Assembly (NCBI GenBank): GCA_036346275.1
Contig: CM070723.1
Span: forward strand, 6,138,001-6,202,000
DNA: 64,000 nucleotides
Origin: Otatea glauca
Lineage: Eukaryota; Streptophyta; Magnoliopsida; Poales; Poaceae
Reading direction: 5' to 3'
The translations under genes and the position numbers were made by a program. Shown piece by piece: positions 12,266-23,999 of the stretch. The notes beneath the pieces were generated by a model that was not told the DNA's origin, searched no databases, and saw nothing but the letters and a program-made list of their open reading frames with translations. Each line of letters starts with the position of its first letter. Position 1 is the stretch's first letter.

Positions 12266-13643
12266 TAGGAATGGCAATTGTGCCTGATTACTCATGTGCC
12301 CGCGGGTAAACACCCAAATGGAGGTGGGTATGTGAGTCTTTTTCTGCTCATAGGTATAAAAATGGCAACAATTCCTTGGCCACTGGGTAAATAGGCATGG
12401 GTATGAGTGAGCTCCACCTGTACTCGTTACATCTATTTACCCGTGAACCGACACTGGCATGCGCTAAAAAACACCAGGATCCAAAATGCCCTGCGAGTGT
12501 GCGACTCCCAGGCCCCAGCCGTATTCTCCACAATCTCCTACGCCCTAGCCGTGCGACTCCCAGGGCCCAACCACCACCTCCCCACTCCACGCTGTTGCTT
12601 CCTCCTCCCATGCTGCCCCCGCGCCGTCTCCTACTCCACATCCCCCGCTAAAGCTTGCGTCATCTCGAGCCCCCACACGAAGCCTCTGGCATCCACCCGT
12701 AGAAAATATAGAGGGTTTCCTAGCCAGCTTCTTCCACGGTAGGCAGCGTAAGAAGCCCTCCTCATCCTCAGTGGTATGCATGGTGGTAAGGTCTTTCTTA
12801 TCCTATATGCACTTTGGGCGGCCTTCTTGGCCCCCTTTTTTGTGGCTCATTGTTGAGAATAGCGACGGATTGAAATATATTGTGAGTTTTTACTCGTTTG
12901 GGTGGTCGAATTGTTTGATGAGGATCGGTTCGACTCATTTTGGGGTTGAAATGTTTGATGAGAATCTATTCTTAAATCGACTTGTAGGCAATGCAAGTGG
13001 CATGGAGCATATGACTCGTGATTGTAGTTGTCACAAATCCTATGTCAAGTAGTGTGCAATTAATGTCTAATTTGGTAGTAAATCATAATATTCCTTCCTT
13101 TCAGTTTTGCAATTTTTGGATTGTGAAAAGTTCTCGATGCACTAAAAAAATCGTGCTTTAATTCGTGGAATGATACCATTATATGGTAGCCTTATGACTA
13201 ATCCTTTTCAATGCTTCGTGCAGGAGCCCTATCTCATAACAAAGTTGGATTCTGCAGAGAAGGCATGGAAAGAAACATCGGTATGGCTCTTTGTTCAGTG
13301 TTCTCCTTTGAATTCTTTTACAGTGCAAAACACATTCCATTTTTTTTAAGTTCCTAAGTGAATGTACTTAGTTCAAAGAAACAACAGACTTTATTGCAGA
13401 TTTGTAGCAACCTAATTAATATTTATTCCTAGTGTGTATCGATCATGATGGGAAAATGGGCATGCCTGAAGGTACTGAGTAAATGGGCATGCCCGCGGGC
13501 ATCAGGTACCCGCGGGTAACAGGTATGGATGAGGTTCTCTACCCGTTTCCTTTCGCGAGTATGCCCGCGGGCGAGGAATTGGCTGGCAGGTACGGGTATG
13601 GGCGAGCACTACTCGTGCCCATTGTGTCCGATTGCCATCCCTA
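12266..13643. mobile_element. Nested hAT element, left-arm copy (1.38 kb)
   Basis: The left end reads TAGGAATGGCAATTG and the right end is the complement of TAGGGATGGCAATCGG, a terminal inverted repeat of the hAT type. Flanking 8-mers are AGCAGGGT (12258-12265) and GGCAGGGT (13644-13651); the mirror copy has GGCAGGGT on both sides, so the original target duplication was probably GGCAGGGT, and 8 bp is the hAT length. Subterminal DNA repeats the words acccgcggg and tgcccgcgg. Inside are short open frames but no dimerisation or catalytic region, so it looks non-autonomous. Confidence 0.8.
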
Positions 13644-14455
13644 GGCAGGGTTGATTTGCCTCCTGCTTCCAGCGGAGGCACTGCTCTCAATCTGATGATG
13701 ATCCTCTCTGGTGCACCTTCAGTTACCATTCTTAGTGTCATCCAATAGATACTCAGTCTTGAAAAACATAGAGGTAGAGGTTGTCAAAAACAACAAACAA
13801 TGAGGGAGAAAGGATGGAGGTTGTTAATGAGGATAAAGGAAGTAATGTGATTAATTAATTATGTAAAAGTACAACACCACCACCCCGACGCATGGTTATA
13901 ACCAGTATACGAGAGTGCAGAAATAGTTGACAATTAACAGGTAAACTCTAGGTGTGTTTGGTTTGCAGAATAGAATGTGCTGGTCCATAACCCTGCCATT
14001 CCTAATTAAGCAATAGTTGACAAATAACATATGAACTTAGATGTGCTTTTTTGAAAAATGGAATGTGTTGGTCCATAAACATGCCATTCCTTATTATCAA
14101 AATAGACAGATAAAAGATAACACAATAGGATGAAACATATGTAAAGATAGCATGCATATTTCGCAACATGCAATCTAGTAGTAGGCTACTATAACATTAA
14201 AAAAATGCACGCAAACTATAGCCAACAAGAAGGAATCAAATTATGAGTAATGGATTAACTAATATGGAATACAAAAAATCAAATCGCATGAACAAGCTTC
14301 ATTGCAAACAAACAGGTAAAGTACATCTGTTAACAAGAAATAACATCTATCAAAAGGTTACTCTGCCAATACACTGTCAAAATGATTAGCACATTATCAA
14401 TAAACAATGTAGACAGGTAATTGATCAACCGACATTAATTAGCAAAGTGCTAAAC

Positions 14456-15024
14456 TTGAATATAATTCTTAATATGCTTTGCCAGCATTAAATTTGAATA
14501 GATTTCTCATTACGTGCATTAGCACACCCCCAAATCGAAGGACTGGCACCTCAAGTGGTAATGCATGCCTCACTAGCTCTTGTACACACATAAATTTGTC
14601 ATGTCATGAATGTTAATATTTCCATGCTATAAATTTGTTGAAGGCTTCTGTGCCGTCCAAGGGCAAGGAGATCGTGGATGATGTTGATGAGGTGAAACAC
14701 ACTGGTGTGTCACACGATCTGTTGGTACATGTTTGATACCAATTTACACATATTAGCTTGTTGCTGTTCCACTTGAAATTTTACTGAATATTTTGCTATT
14801 GTGGAGAATTCAGTCTTACCATCATGTCCCTATTGTTCGGTGTTTTTAATAGAGGCTGAACCTCAGTAGGTCCAACTGTTGCGGTGTTAGATGTTATTTC
14901 TTACCAGTGCTTCACACAGTTTTCCTGCTTATCTTAAGTTGCGTATTGACCATGCATAGACATTGGTATTGTAGCTGCCTGCTGTAATGTTCTGACAAAT
15001 AAGGAGTTCGCCAATGTTCTAGAT
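14456..15024. other. Spacer of the inverted duplication
   Basis: About 570 bp that do not pair between the arms. The stretch 14640-14735 could be a piece of an exon (the frame reads ASVPSKGKEIVDDVDEVKHTG) but it is short and I recognise nothing in it. Otherwise AT-rich and featureless. Confidence 0.5.
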
Positions 15025-15842
15025 GTTAGTTCGATAGTTTTGCTATATGTCGGTTGATCAGTTACATATCTAAATTGTCTATTGAGAATGTGCTAATCAT
15101 TTTGACAGTGTGTATTAGTAAACTAACCTGCTGCTAGATGTTATTTCTTGTTAACAGACGTACTTCACCTGTTTGGTTGTAATGAAGCTTGTTCATGCTA
15201 TTTGATTTTTTTCTATTCCATGTTAGTCAACCCATTGCTCATAATTTGATTCTTTTTGGTTGGCTATAGTTTACGTGTATTTTTTTTTAATGTCATAGTG
15301 GCCTGCTGCTAGATGGCATGTTACAACATGTGCATGCTATCCTTACATATGTTTTATCCTATTGTGTTACCTTCTACCTGTCTATTTTGATAATAAGGAA
15401 TGGCATGTTTATAGACCAACACATTCTATTTTTTGAAAGAAGCACGTCTAAAGTTCATCTATTATTTGTCAACAATTGCTTAATAAGGTATGGCATGGTT
15501 ATGGACCAGCACATTCCATTCTGCAAACCAAACACACCTAGAGTTTACCTGTTATTTGTCAACTATTTCTGCAGACTCGCATATTAGTTATAAACTCGCG
15601 TTAGAGTGGTGGTGTTGTACTTTTACATAATTAATTAATCGCATTACTTCCTTTATCCTCATTAACAACCTCCATCTTTTCTCCCCCATCGTTTGTTGTT
15701 TTTGACAACCTCTACCTTTATGTTTTTCAAGACTGAGTATCTATTGGATGACACTAAGAATGGTAACCAAAGGTGCACCAGAGAGAATCATCATATTGAG
15801 AGCAATGCCTCTGCTGGACACAGGAGGCAAATTGACCCTGCC

Positions 15843-17191
15843 TAGGGATGGTAATCGGGCACAATGGGCACGGGTAGTGCTTGCCCATATCCATACTCGC
15901 CAGTCAATTCCTCGCCCACGGGCATACCCGCGAAAGGAAATGGGTAGAGAACCTCTTCCATACCCGTTACCCATGAGTACCTGATGCCCGCGGGCATGCC
16001 TGTTTACCCGCCACCATCAACACACACTAAAAATAAATATTAATTAGTTTGCTACAAATTGCAATAAAGTCTGTTATTTCTTTGAACTAAGTACATTCGT
16101 TTTGAAACTTAAAAAAATGGAATGTGTTTTGCACTGTAAAAGAATTCAAAGGAGAACACTGAACAAAGAGCCATACCAACATTTCTTTCAGTGCCTTCTC
16201 TATAGAATACAACTTTGTTATGAGATAGGGCTCCTGCACGAAGCATTGAAAAGAATTAGTCATAAGGATACCGTATAATGGTATCATTCCACGTATTAAA
16301 GCACGATTTTTTAGTACGTTGAGAATTTTTCACAATCCAAAAATTGCAAAACCGAAGGGAAGGAATATTACGATTTTCTACCAAATTAGACATTAATTGC
16401 ACAATACTTGACATAGGATTAGTGACAACTACAATCACGAGTCATATGCTCCATGCCACTTTCATTGCCTACAAGCCGATTCAAGAACAGATCCTTATCA
16501 AACATTTCAACCCCAAAACGAATCGAACCAATCCTCATCAAACAATTTGACCACCCCAAACGAGTAAAAACTCACAATATATATCAACCCCTCGCTATTC
16601 TCAACAATGAGCCACAAAAAAAGGGGCCAAGAAGGCCACCCAAAGTGCATATAGGATAAGTAAGACCTTACCGCCATGCAGACCACTGAGGAGGAGGGCA
16701 TCTTGTGCTACCTGGCATAGAAGAAGCTAGCCAGGAAACCCTCCTTATTTTCTACGGGTGGACAGCAGAGGCGTCGTGCAGGGGCTCGAGACGACGCAAG
16801 ATTTAGTGGGGGATGGGGAGTAGGAGGCAGCGTGGGAGGAGGAAGCAGCGGCGTGGAAAGGGGGAGGCGGCGACTGCGCCCTGGGAGTCACACGGCTGGG
16901 CCTAGGAGAATGGGGATAGGGAGATTGGGGAGAATACGGCTGGGGCCTGGGAGTCACAAACTTGCACGGCAGTTTGGATCCTGGTGTTTTTTAGCGCATG
17001 CCAGTGTCGATTCATGGGTAAACAGACGTAACGAGTACAGGTGGAGCTCACTCATACCCATGCCCATTTATCCGGTGGGCAAAGAATTGCTCCCATTGTT
17101 ATACCTATGGGGAAAAAAGACTCACATACCCACCTCCATTAGGGTATTTACCCACATGCACATGAGTAATCGGGCACAATTGATATCTCTT
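15843..17191. mobile_element. Nested hAT element, right-arm copy (1.35 kb)
   Basis: It starts TAGGGATGGTAATCGGG and is flanked by exact ACCCTGCC 8-mers (15835-15842 and 17192-17199). The second terminus has decayed (…caattgatatctctt). Sequence inside is the reverse complement of 12266-13643. Confidence 0.8.
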
Positions 17192-17309
17192 ACCCTGCCT
17201 ATCTTATGGATTGGTTTTAACCTTTGGAGGATTTCTTGAGTGAAGGTCGTTTCAGTTTAGTGCTGACCACCTTGTCGGTAGCATTGACCAGACCGTTGAG
17301 ATGTTACCT

Positions 17310-17925
17310 TTCACGGACACTGACCTAATGATTATTGTCTCCCTTTCCAGCATCTCGTTAGAGCCCACTTAAGAGACGCCAGCTGGGGAGGCAATTGGCG
17401 TATTTCAGGTGCATTCGTGGTCGATGGGCACTGCTGTGTGATAAATAGAAGGCCTCGTATGCCCAGCACAAGGGGAAACATTCAGATGGATTTTGATCGT
17501 GCTGTAGAGGTGATGATGCCTTTCCTTATGCGCATTAGCAGTTTCCCTCCTTATTCCAACAATCTGGTAACGCTGATGGAGAACACCCTGAGGATATTGA
17601 TAAGAATATAGCTTTCAAGTTCAAGTATCTAAAAAAAGTAGCGAACCATATCACGTTTGCCTCTCTTAGGAGGGAATTATCTCTCTTAGTTCAGTTTGAT
17701 CAGTTTTACAAGACGTTGGATGAATAACAGAAGGCTGGCTTCGACATGAACGACATCAAGATCAAAGTCAATAGTAAACTGGAGTGGATTAAGATCGTTA
17801 AAGGAGACAAGTTGCTGAAACAAGTCTATACAAATAATAGAAAGCCGAAGAGATGTCTGGATGGGTCCATCAAAGAGCCCTATGACAAAACCCTATTCGG
17901 GTCATCTTTTTTTTAAGGCACTATT
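17310..17925 (+). pseudogene. Unrecognised grass coding remnant, right-arm copy
   Basis: Mirror image of 11470-12137. The frame starts near MLPFTDTDLM, shifts near 17345, is open at 17417-17611 (VVDGHCCVINRRPRMPSTRG, then NIQMDFDRAVEVMMPFLMR), shifts again and continues to EPYDKTLFGS near 17900 with an in-frame TAA near 17728. The breaks fall at different places from the left copy, so each copy decayed on its own after the duplication. Function unknown. Confidence 0.6.
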
Positions 17926-18627
17926 ATGTTCATTCTCTAGAAAAAATAGTGGTAGGTGCTTTCACAATAGATCTTTTGCCGGTGACTGTTTGTTTTGATG
18001 GTTAACAATTTTGTTTGCAGGATGGTAACGGGATGCTTGTTATAGAGTATGAGGAGATGGATATGATTATAGCATACTATTTTGAGGACATTCTAGCTGA
18101 TCTCGTCTCTCATCTTCTGGACGTAAAGGAACAACACTCTCTGCATGACCATTCGTATTTGATTTTAATATTCAACATGCCTTGATACTGTGGTTATAGT
18201 TATATTTTGTTCGTTGCATTGTAGGCATAAGTTTGCTTGTAGATCTTACTCGAGGAGGTGATCATGTTTGTTGGAGGAAATGGGCTCCATGATACTTAGT
18301 TGGTGGCTACTGAGATCGGTAGTATACCTCTTGTTTTTGTGACCCGTTAAGAATGGCTGGCTGGTTTATGAACTATGATAGCTGGTTAGTTTATGAACTA
18401 TGATGCTATCCGCATATGCAGTAGCAGTGGCTTGGTGCTCTATTTCTTGATGCAAACGTATCGCTTCTCGTAAAAAGTTCTGTAATTGCTGAAAGAACTT
18501 CTATTCTCCCTACTTGCGTACTTGTAGTATAAACTGTTGTATGAACTATAAAGCAAGATTGAACAAATATGACAAGTTCCTGAATAATATGTTTGGACTA
18601 TTATGTCGTAATACAGTGAGTAGCGCG

Positions 18628-19225
18628 CTACACCACGCCATATGGCATGGAACAGCCAATAGCCTAGTATAAAGAATTTTTCCAGGTAAGAATAAAATTA
18701 CAGCCTAAAGAAAATCTACGGGAAAAATAATTAGATTAGGTTCGAAAATTAGTATCTGCAAAACTATGGCACATAGCCATTGGCTACAGTGTAACCTCTA
18801 GGGAACTTTAAGCCTAAAACCTAAAGGAGGCACGTAATCAAGAAATCTTCCTTTACTACGGCCACCCAACAATCTCGCCTGAACGCTAACAGTTCTTGCA
18901 AGCATGCAACTACGATGCAGAAAGCGTAATCAAATGGCAAAATCATAGAGTAACTTTTGAATTAGTGCAGGGCAAACTAAAGTAGAATATAGCTAAAATG
19001 GTTGATACATGACTGTGGTAGCCGACACTTCAACTTGACAATAGAAACCGACATAGTAAATCTCCAGTGCTCAAAAATCCAGGCACGCCAGTATCATGTT
19101 CATGCAAAATTGCACCAATTACGCAAGAAAGCTGTGAAAGTAGAGATCCAACACAGTACAAGAGGTTCTTCGGCTATAACTTGGGAAGGATTTAAAACAT
19201 CTCAATTCTCAAAGCTCTAAACATC
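18628..19225 (-). other. 3' flank and probable 3' UTR of eS6
   Basis: Non-coding DNA between the inverted duplication and the eS6 stop codon. The part nearest 19225 is presumably 3' UTR (minus strand); the polyadenylation site is not obvious. Short open frames here have no recognisable content. Confidence 0.5.
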
Positions 19226-21796
19226 TTAAGCGGTGGTAGCAGCTGCCTTCGCGGCAGCAGAAAGCTTGGACCTCCGCTTGGCCAAGCTCTCGCTCCGGCG
19301 CTCCCTCTGCTCCTTGAGCCTCTGCGCAAGCAGCTTCTGGTACTCCGCAGCCTCAGACTTCTTCTTGGCGATCCTCTTCTTCTTCTCAGCAATTCTAGCA
19401 CGCTTCCTCTGGAGGGTTAAGGGAGTCACAAGACGCTGGATCTTCGGAGCCTTGCTCACCTTCTTGCCTGCAATAGAAGTAACCAACCATTAGGTAGATA
19501 ATAACAAGAAAGCTAATTGGACAGCTCCAGAAACGATACGGGCACATAAATATTCATTTCAAGCCACTGACAAGGCATTATGACAATATAGCTTAAACAG
19601 GAGATAATAAGCTTTTCTCAAGAAAAAGGGAAGAACGGCATAGTAAGCAGCACAACACAACAGCATAATGCACGCTGGAATAAGAATAGAACTAAGGTAG
19701 CAAAACAACTTAATGTAGGAAAACTCACCATTCTTAGTAGTGAATGTCCTGCGGTAAGTGTTGACATACTTGCGGACGTCATCATCCTTGGCAAGGTTGA
19801 AGAGCTTCCTGATCTTGGAGGCCCTCTTGGGTCCCCTCATCCTGGGCTTCTCGGTATCAGTCAGGCCAGGCAGATCATTCTCACCCTTCTTGACAATCAC
19901 CAAGTTGATAACAGATAGGTCTTGGCTGACAATGCAACCACGGACCGACTTTCTCCTGCGCTCACCATCACGCCTGCCATACCCACGGAAGCACGGTGTT
20001 CCTGCAGAATTTAAACAAAAGAACAGGTAAACGACTTGATTCAACAGGGAACTGTTGGGCAATGAAAAGTACTGTGGAAATAAATTTTTACCCCTGTGGA
20101 GCAGGAGGCGGACACGCCCAGAAGTTAAAACTCCTTGCTTCATTGGGAAACCTTGCTTGTCACAACCCCCCATGATCTTGAAGACATAACCGTTGAATTC
20201 CTGTAAAAACCAAGAAATGTTACATGTCATATCTTTTGAACAAAAGATCAGTCTAAGCATCATGAAATTGGGTGAGTAGATTACCTCGCCCAGAGCATCA
20301 CCACTGACCTCCTGAGAGATCCTTTTGTCATAAAAGGCACGCCTGTAGTACATACAAAGGCATTAGATAACCAAATGAAAAACAAAACAGGTGCAGAATA
20401 TTGTGTGAATTTCAATTGATAAAGTTTTTTGGCCAATTAACAAAGTACACAGGAAAAGATACACACTGTATACAGATCATTAAACGCCCCAATGCCTGAT
20501 AGTTTTGGCTCTTGAAGTAAACTACATAAGTTTCAAAAGAATAAGTTTGGTCTAAAAAAACAGCTGATTTTCTGTTGTAATAAACATCCACTATCATATT
20601 TTTAGACAGCTCAAAAACATGTTCAAATAGTAATCTTAATATCTTGTTAATAGGGTCCTATAGTATTCTATACTCCACTAAAGACTGGTGGGTGCTAGTG
20701 ACGGCTGATTATTACGAAATAGTCTAAACTATTTGTCAGTAATTCAATAAGTAAAACAGTGAAGTTCTTAAGATCTTGCTGCCCATGTTTCCATGCACAT
20801 GCATCCAACTAAGAAAAAGGTGCCATAAGAGATTTATCCCTATCATTATTATTCACTACTTATCAGTCCAAGCAATTCACAACCAACCATGGCAATTCAA
20901 ATTGCAGCATTGTTCCCCTAGGTGGCACCTAGGCACTATGCTCCACCCTCCCGCCTAGCCACCTAGGCCGATTTATCCCGCCTAGGTGGCCGCCTAGCGC
21001 ACCTAACAGGTGATTTGGCGCTAGGCGCCGGTATGCCTCCCGGCTAGGCTGCCTAGCGCCTTGGTGGACACTGAATTGCAGCCCCTGTGAACATACCAAA
21101 AAGAAAGATAGCTTGCAACATTTGAAAACTAAGCTTGAACACCATCAAAACCTGATAGCAACTCCTGTGGCTCACTGCTACTGTCGTCAATACAGTTCCT
21201 CGCAAAACTTCCACTCTAATCCACTCCAAGCGCCAACAGCTCAAAAGCCATAAAGCACTTCTAAATCTAACATTTATTAAGTTTAACACGTATTGGCAAC
21301 AAATATTACTTTGCATCATCCAAGCTCAACCAAATAACACAACTAGTGCTCCTGGCAGACCAACTATAAAATGCACGAATGGGACAATAGCATACACGAA
21401 CCGACCATACTCAATCACATGAATCTAGGGAGTCCAATCACGAAAAGGAGCTAAACAATTTCTGGAAGAAAAGACATCCGTCCACAGGTTCCAACGCTAA
21501 TCCGATTTTGTCACCAACACCAAACAACAGTGGTGCAACAACAAGATGCCAACACCCACGGATCTAAGGGATAAGAACACGAACACACAAATGGGGAGAT
21601 GGGAAACACTCACAGCTTCTGGTCGTCATCGATCTCGAGCTTCTTCTGGCACCCGGTCGTCGGGTTCGCGATGTTGAACTGAAACAAACGCAAAAAACCA
21701 CGAATCAGAACACCAAACAGCCACAAACCCCATCTAGGAAGCATCGAAAGCTCGCTCATTCTGGCGGGCTCGGTGATGAGTAGCGCGTACCTTCAT
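19226..21796 (-). CDS. RPS6: 40S ribosomal protein eS6 (RPS6), six exons, complete
   Basis: eS6 is a component of the small cytosolic ribosomal subunit and the classic target of TOR-S6 kinase signalling. Exons in transcript order: 21796-21791, 21678-21614, 20342-20285, 20200-20092, 20001-19729 and 19467-19226. All introns are GT-AG; exon 1 holds only ATG AAG. The exons sum to 753 nt, i.e. 250 residues plus stop, the usual plant length. Diagnostic stretches are FNIANPTTGCQKKLEIDDDQ, RAFYDKRISQEVSGDALGEE, FKIMGGCDKQGFPMKQGVLT, HRGTPCFRGYGRRDGERRRK and the basic C-terminus KEQRERRSESLAKRRSKLSA, which holds the serines phosphorylated in plant eS6. The reading frame is undamaged. Intron 2 is 1.27 kb and contains a hAT MITE. 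Confidence 0.97.
20908..21073. mobile_element. 166-bp hAT-type MITE in eS6 intron 2
   Basis: Flanked by a perfect 8-bp duplication AATTGCAG (20900-20907 and 21074-21081). Ends are CATTGTTCCCCTAGGTGGC and, on the other strand, CAGTGTCCACCAAGGCGC, a related terminal repeat. The interior is packed with GCCTAG/CTAGGC words and folds on itself. It is non-coding and lies in the intron, away from the splice sites. Confidence 0.85.
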
Positions 21797-22080
21797 GGTT
21801 GCGTAGCGGCGCGAGCTCGCGGTTGGCGAGGAGCGCGAGCGCGAGCGCTGGTGGGCGGCGGCGGCGGCGGCGCGAGCGCTAGGGTTTTGGACGAGAGGGC
21901 AACGACGTGAGATGGGTGGAGTTTATATAGGGTGGGCGGGGTCGCGAGGAGATGGGTTGGGTCACGACTCGCGACCCTCGATCTGGGCCGTCCAGGGCTG
22001 TGCACAGTCGGGCCGAAAATGGATAATGGGTCAACATTGTCAGTGTATGGTTTGCACTCTTGAAACGGCCCAACTGTTTT
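21797..22080 (-). promoter_or_regulatory. eS6 5' UTR and core promoter
   Basis: On the minus strand a TATA box (CTATATAAAC) lies at 21930-21921, about 125 bp before the ATG. A telo-box AAACCCTA at 21887-21880 sits just downstream of it, near the expected start of transcription. TGGGCC/GGCCCA site II words occur at 21984-21989 and 22067-22072. Telo-box plus site II is the known arrangement of plant ribosomal-protein promoters and supports coordinated growth-linked expression. The MULE insertion begins only 83 bp beyond the second site II word. Confidence 0.75.
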
Positions 22081-22162
22081 GGTCTCGAAAAAAATTCCAG
22101 GCCCTTAGGTATGGGTCAGGCCACGACAGAGCATGCCGCCGGCCGCAACCTCGTTTATCCGC

Positions 22163-22345
22163 GAATTTTTTTTATTTAATATTTATTTTTATTCTTTTTT
22201 TCAAAACTATGCGTCCGAATGAAAAAATGACAAAATGCCCCGTCGCCGTGTATGGGCGATCGCTTCATACACGAGCGATAGCCCCGCCACCGTTAACGCT
22301 AGCGTAGCAACCATGGGGGCCCCCATCGCCCTCTCTGTAGGCGAT
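22163..22345. repeat. Left terminal inverted repeat of the MULE
   Basis: The first 80 bp are nearly identical to the complement of 28396-28474. Farther in, blocks such as gccgtgtatgggcgatcg and gcgatagcccc also have complements at 28340-28390. GCGATCGC occurs at 22256-22263 and 22341-22348. Confidence 0.9.
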
Positions 22346-22349
22346 CGCC

Positions 22350-23440
22350 CTCTGAGGCGACAGGACCGTATGAGTTTTTTTTTTAGTTTTGTTTTGTAAT
22401 TACTATATGCTTTTAATATAAACCCGTAACTTTTGTTAGGAGTGTCCAAATTAAATGAAACTTGTTTCTAAATTTAAATTTTGGAATGAAGAATTAGAGT
22501 GTAAAATAAAAATCCATGTGTTGTTTGCAGAATTTTTTTATTTGAGTTCGAATGCTAGGCTCTAATCGTGGATTGTGAAGGAATTATAATGTGTGTTGAT
22601 CCATAATTCATGAAATAAATAGAATAAGTTACTACAACCTTATGCACTTCATTTTTGCAAAAATATCTAAATATGATTGCATTTTGAATAAAAGATGGCT
22701 AGTTTAAACCCTTTATAACAATCATTGTTCAAGCGGTTAGAATAATATCTCGAACGACCTCAAAACTTGAGAACCAGCTTTGTTGCATTCTTGGGCTTGC
22801 ATAGGTCACAATTATGTAAAAATATTTAGATGTCACTTTAGGTCGCACTATTTTATTGTTGTCCGAACATGCAATCGGTAAAACATGAAAATTGCCGTAT
22901 CTTTCGCAAACGATGGTAAAACTCGATGAAATCAGATATGACGAACTGAAAATGCTATAACCTATCTCGATGGAGAAAAATAACATCATTTGGGACACCT
23001 GGAGCAGTAGGACACATACTAGCCCTCCGGACAGTGAGCATACTCTTGAAGGTTGGGCCGCACTGTTTATTACGACTTAAAACTAAAAGGAGTACCACGA
23101 ACAAGGAAAACCAAAGTTAACACCAGACGTCTATTGAGTGCTTCGAGGCCACTTCCCATTCGCCCATGCCTCCGTGGGCTTCTCGCACGTCGCGCCTCTC
23201 TCGTTTCCTCTCTCTCGCCTCCTTCTCCTCCGCTTCCTTCCTACATGCCTCCTCGCGTGCGCATCGCATTGTTCTTGAAACGCCGCGTGAACTCATCCTC
23301 GCCGGTTGGCTTGGTCAAGCCCGTTGGTCCTCGGGGTTGATCTCGTATCAAACCATCGCTCAAATTCACACATGGCGGAGGTGATCGCATGAAACGTAAA
23401 TTAGCAAAGTTTCATTCACAAATATTATGTAACCCCGCAC
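22350..23440. other. Non-coding interior of the MULE, left part
   Basis: AT-rich from 22350 to 23040, then GC-richer. Plus-strand open frames at 23053-23384 overlap one another in two phases and match no family I know. Nothing else recognised. Confidence 0.4.
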
Positions 23441-23640
23441 GATTGTTACCATGCGGCGATCCTTCGTGCTCTTCTCCGCGGATCGAAGGCGTAGTGCGGC
23501 ACTTCCAATACCTCCTCTTCCAAGTTGAAATTTCCCAAGAGCGGACAAGCTGCAAAGATCTCCGCACATACACATGGGCGCTCTGACTCACGAGGTAGGA
23601 AGAGATCTTGGTACGCTAAATTCGCGGCATGCACTCGCTT
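23440..23640 (-). pseudogene. Probable GRF-type zinc finger remnant
   Basis: On the minus strand, one frame reads MCMCGDLCSLSALGKFQLGR and the next frame continues with GRRYWKCR-type residues and then an Asp-Pro-Arg-Arg stretch. Cys-x-Cys-Gly, a spacer, and Arg-Tyr-Trp-Lys-Cys is the spacing of GRF zinc fingers, which bind single-stranded nucleic acid in known proteins and are common in plant transposon genes. A frameshift separates the two halves. The identification is by eye on a short motif, so it stays tentative. Confidence 0.4.
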
Positions 23641-23759
23641 CTTCCTTTGCCTTCCCTTACCCTTTGCACTTGCACGCTCGGCATTTTCGATTGATGCTCA
23701 CCCTCTATTCTTTCTCCCGCTGTTCTTTGCGAGACCGCTTGTGAGAACGAATGTTATAA

Positions 23760-23875
23760 AGCGCGATATCGCCGGGTATGGGCGATCGCCTCATATTTGG
23801 GCGATTGCCCCATGTAAGGGCGATCGCCTCACATTAGGCGATCGCCCTACTAGAGGCGATAGGTGCACCAAACGT
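23760..23875. repeat. Internal array of GCGATCGC palindromes
   Basis: GCGATCGC occurs exactly at 23782-23789, 23820-23827 and 23838-23845, with decayed copies near 23763 (cgatatcg) and 23801 (gcgattgc). The same palindrome is found near both element ends. The spacing suggests a binding-site array or the trace of an older element end inside the MULE. Confidence 0.7.
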
Positions 23876-23999
23876 TGGTGTGTTGTCACGTCGTGTGGCA
23901 TAGGCAAGCAATGCATAAATGATTTGAACAATTTATAGTGATAACGCTGTCATGTTACTAACTCGAGTTATACAATGTCTTCTTGACGTAAAGCCATTA

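Larger units (their letters stand above)
10885..14455. repeat. Left arm of a 3.6-kb inverted duplication
   Basis: This stretch reads as the reverse complement of 15025-18627 throughout, with scattered substitutions and small indels. Anchor matches include the outer edge (word ggactattatgt near 18590 versus its complement near 10890), the unrecognised coding remnant (11470-12137 versus 17310-17925), the nested hAT element, and the inner edge near 14400 versus 15080. The mirror centre is near 14755. Borders are estimated to about 20 bp. Confidence 0.9.
15025..18627. repeat. Right arm of the 3.6-kb inverted duplication
   Basis: Reverse complement of 10885-14455. It carries the same hAT insertion at the same place, so the hAT element was present before the duplication. 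Within it, 15385-15570 holds two imperfect direct copies of about 95 bp around the word ggaccaacacattc (complement copies near 13960 and 14070 in the left arm). Confidence 0.9.

Noticed and set aside
14640..14740. Possible exon in the spacer of the inverted duplication
   Set aside because: About 30 codons without splice support or recognised family.
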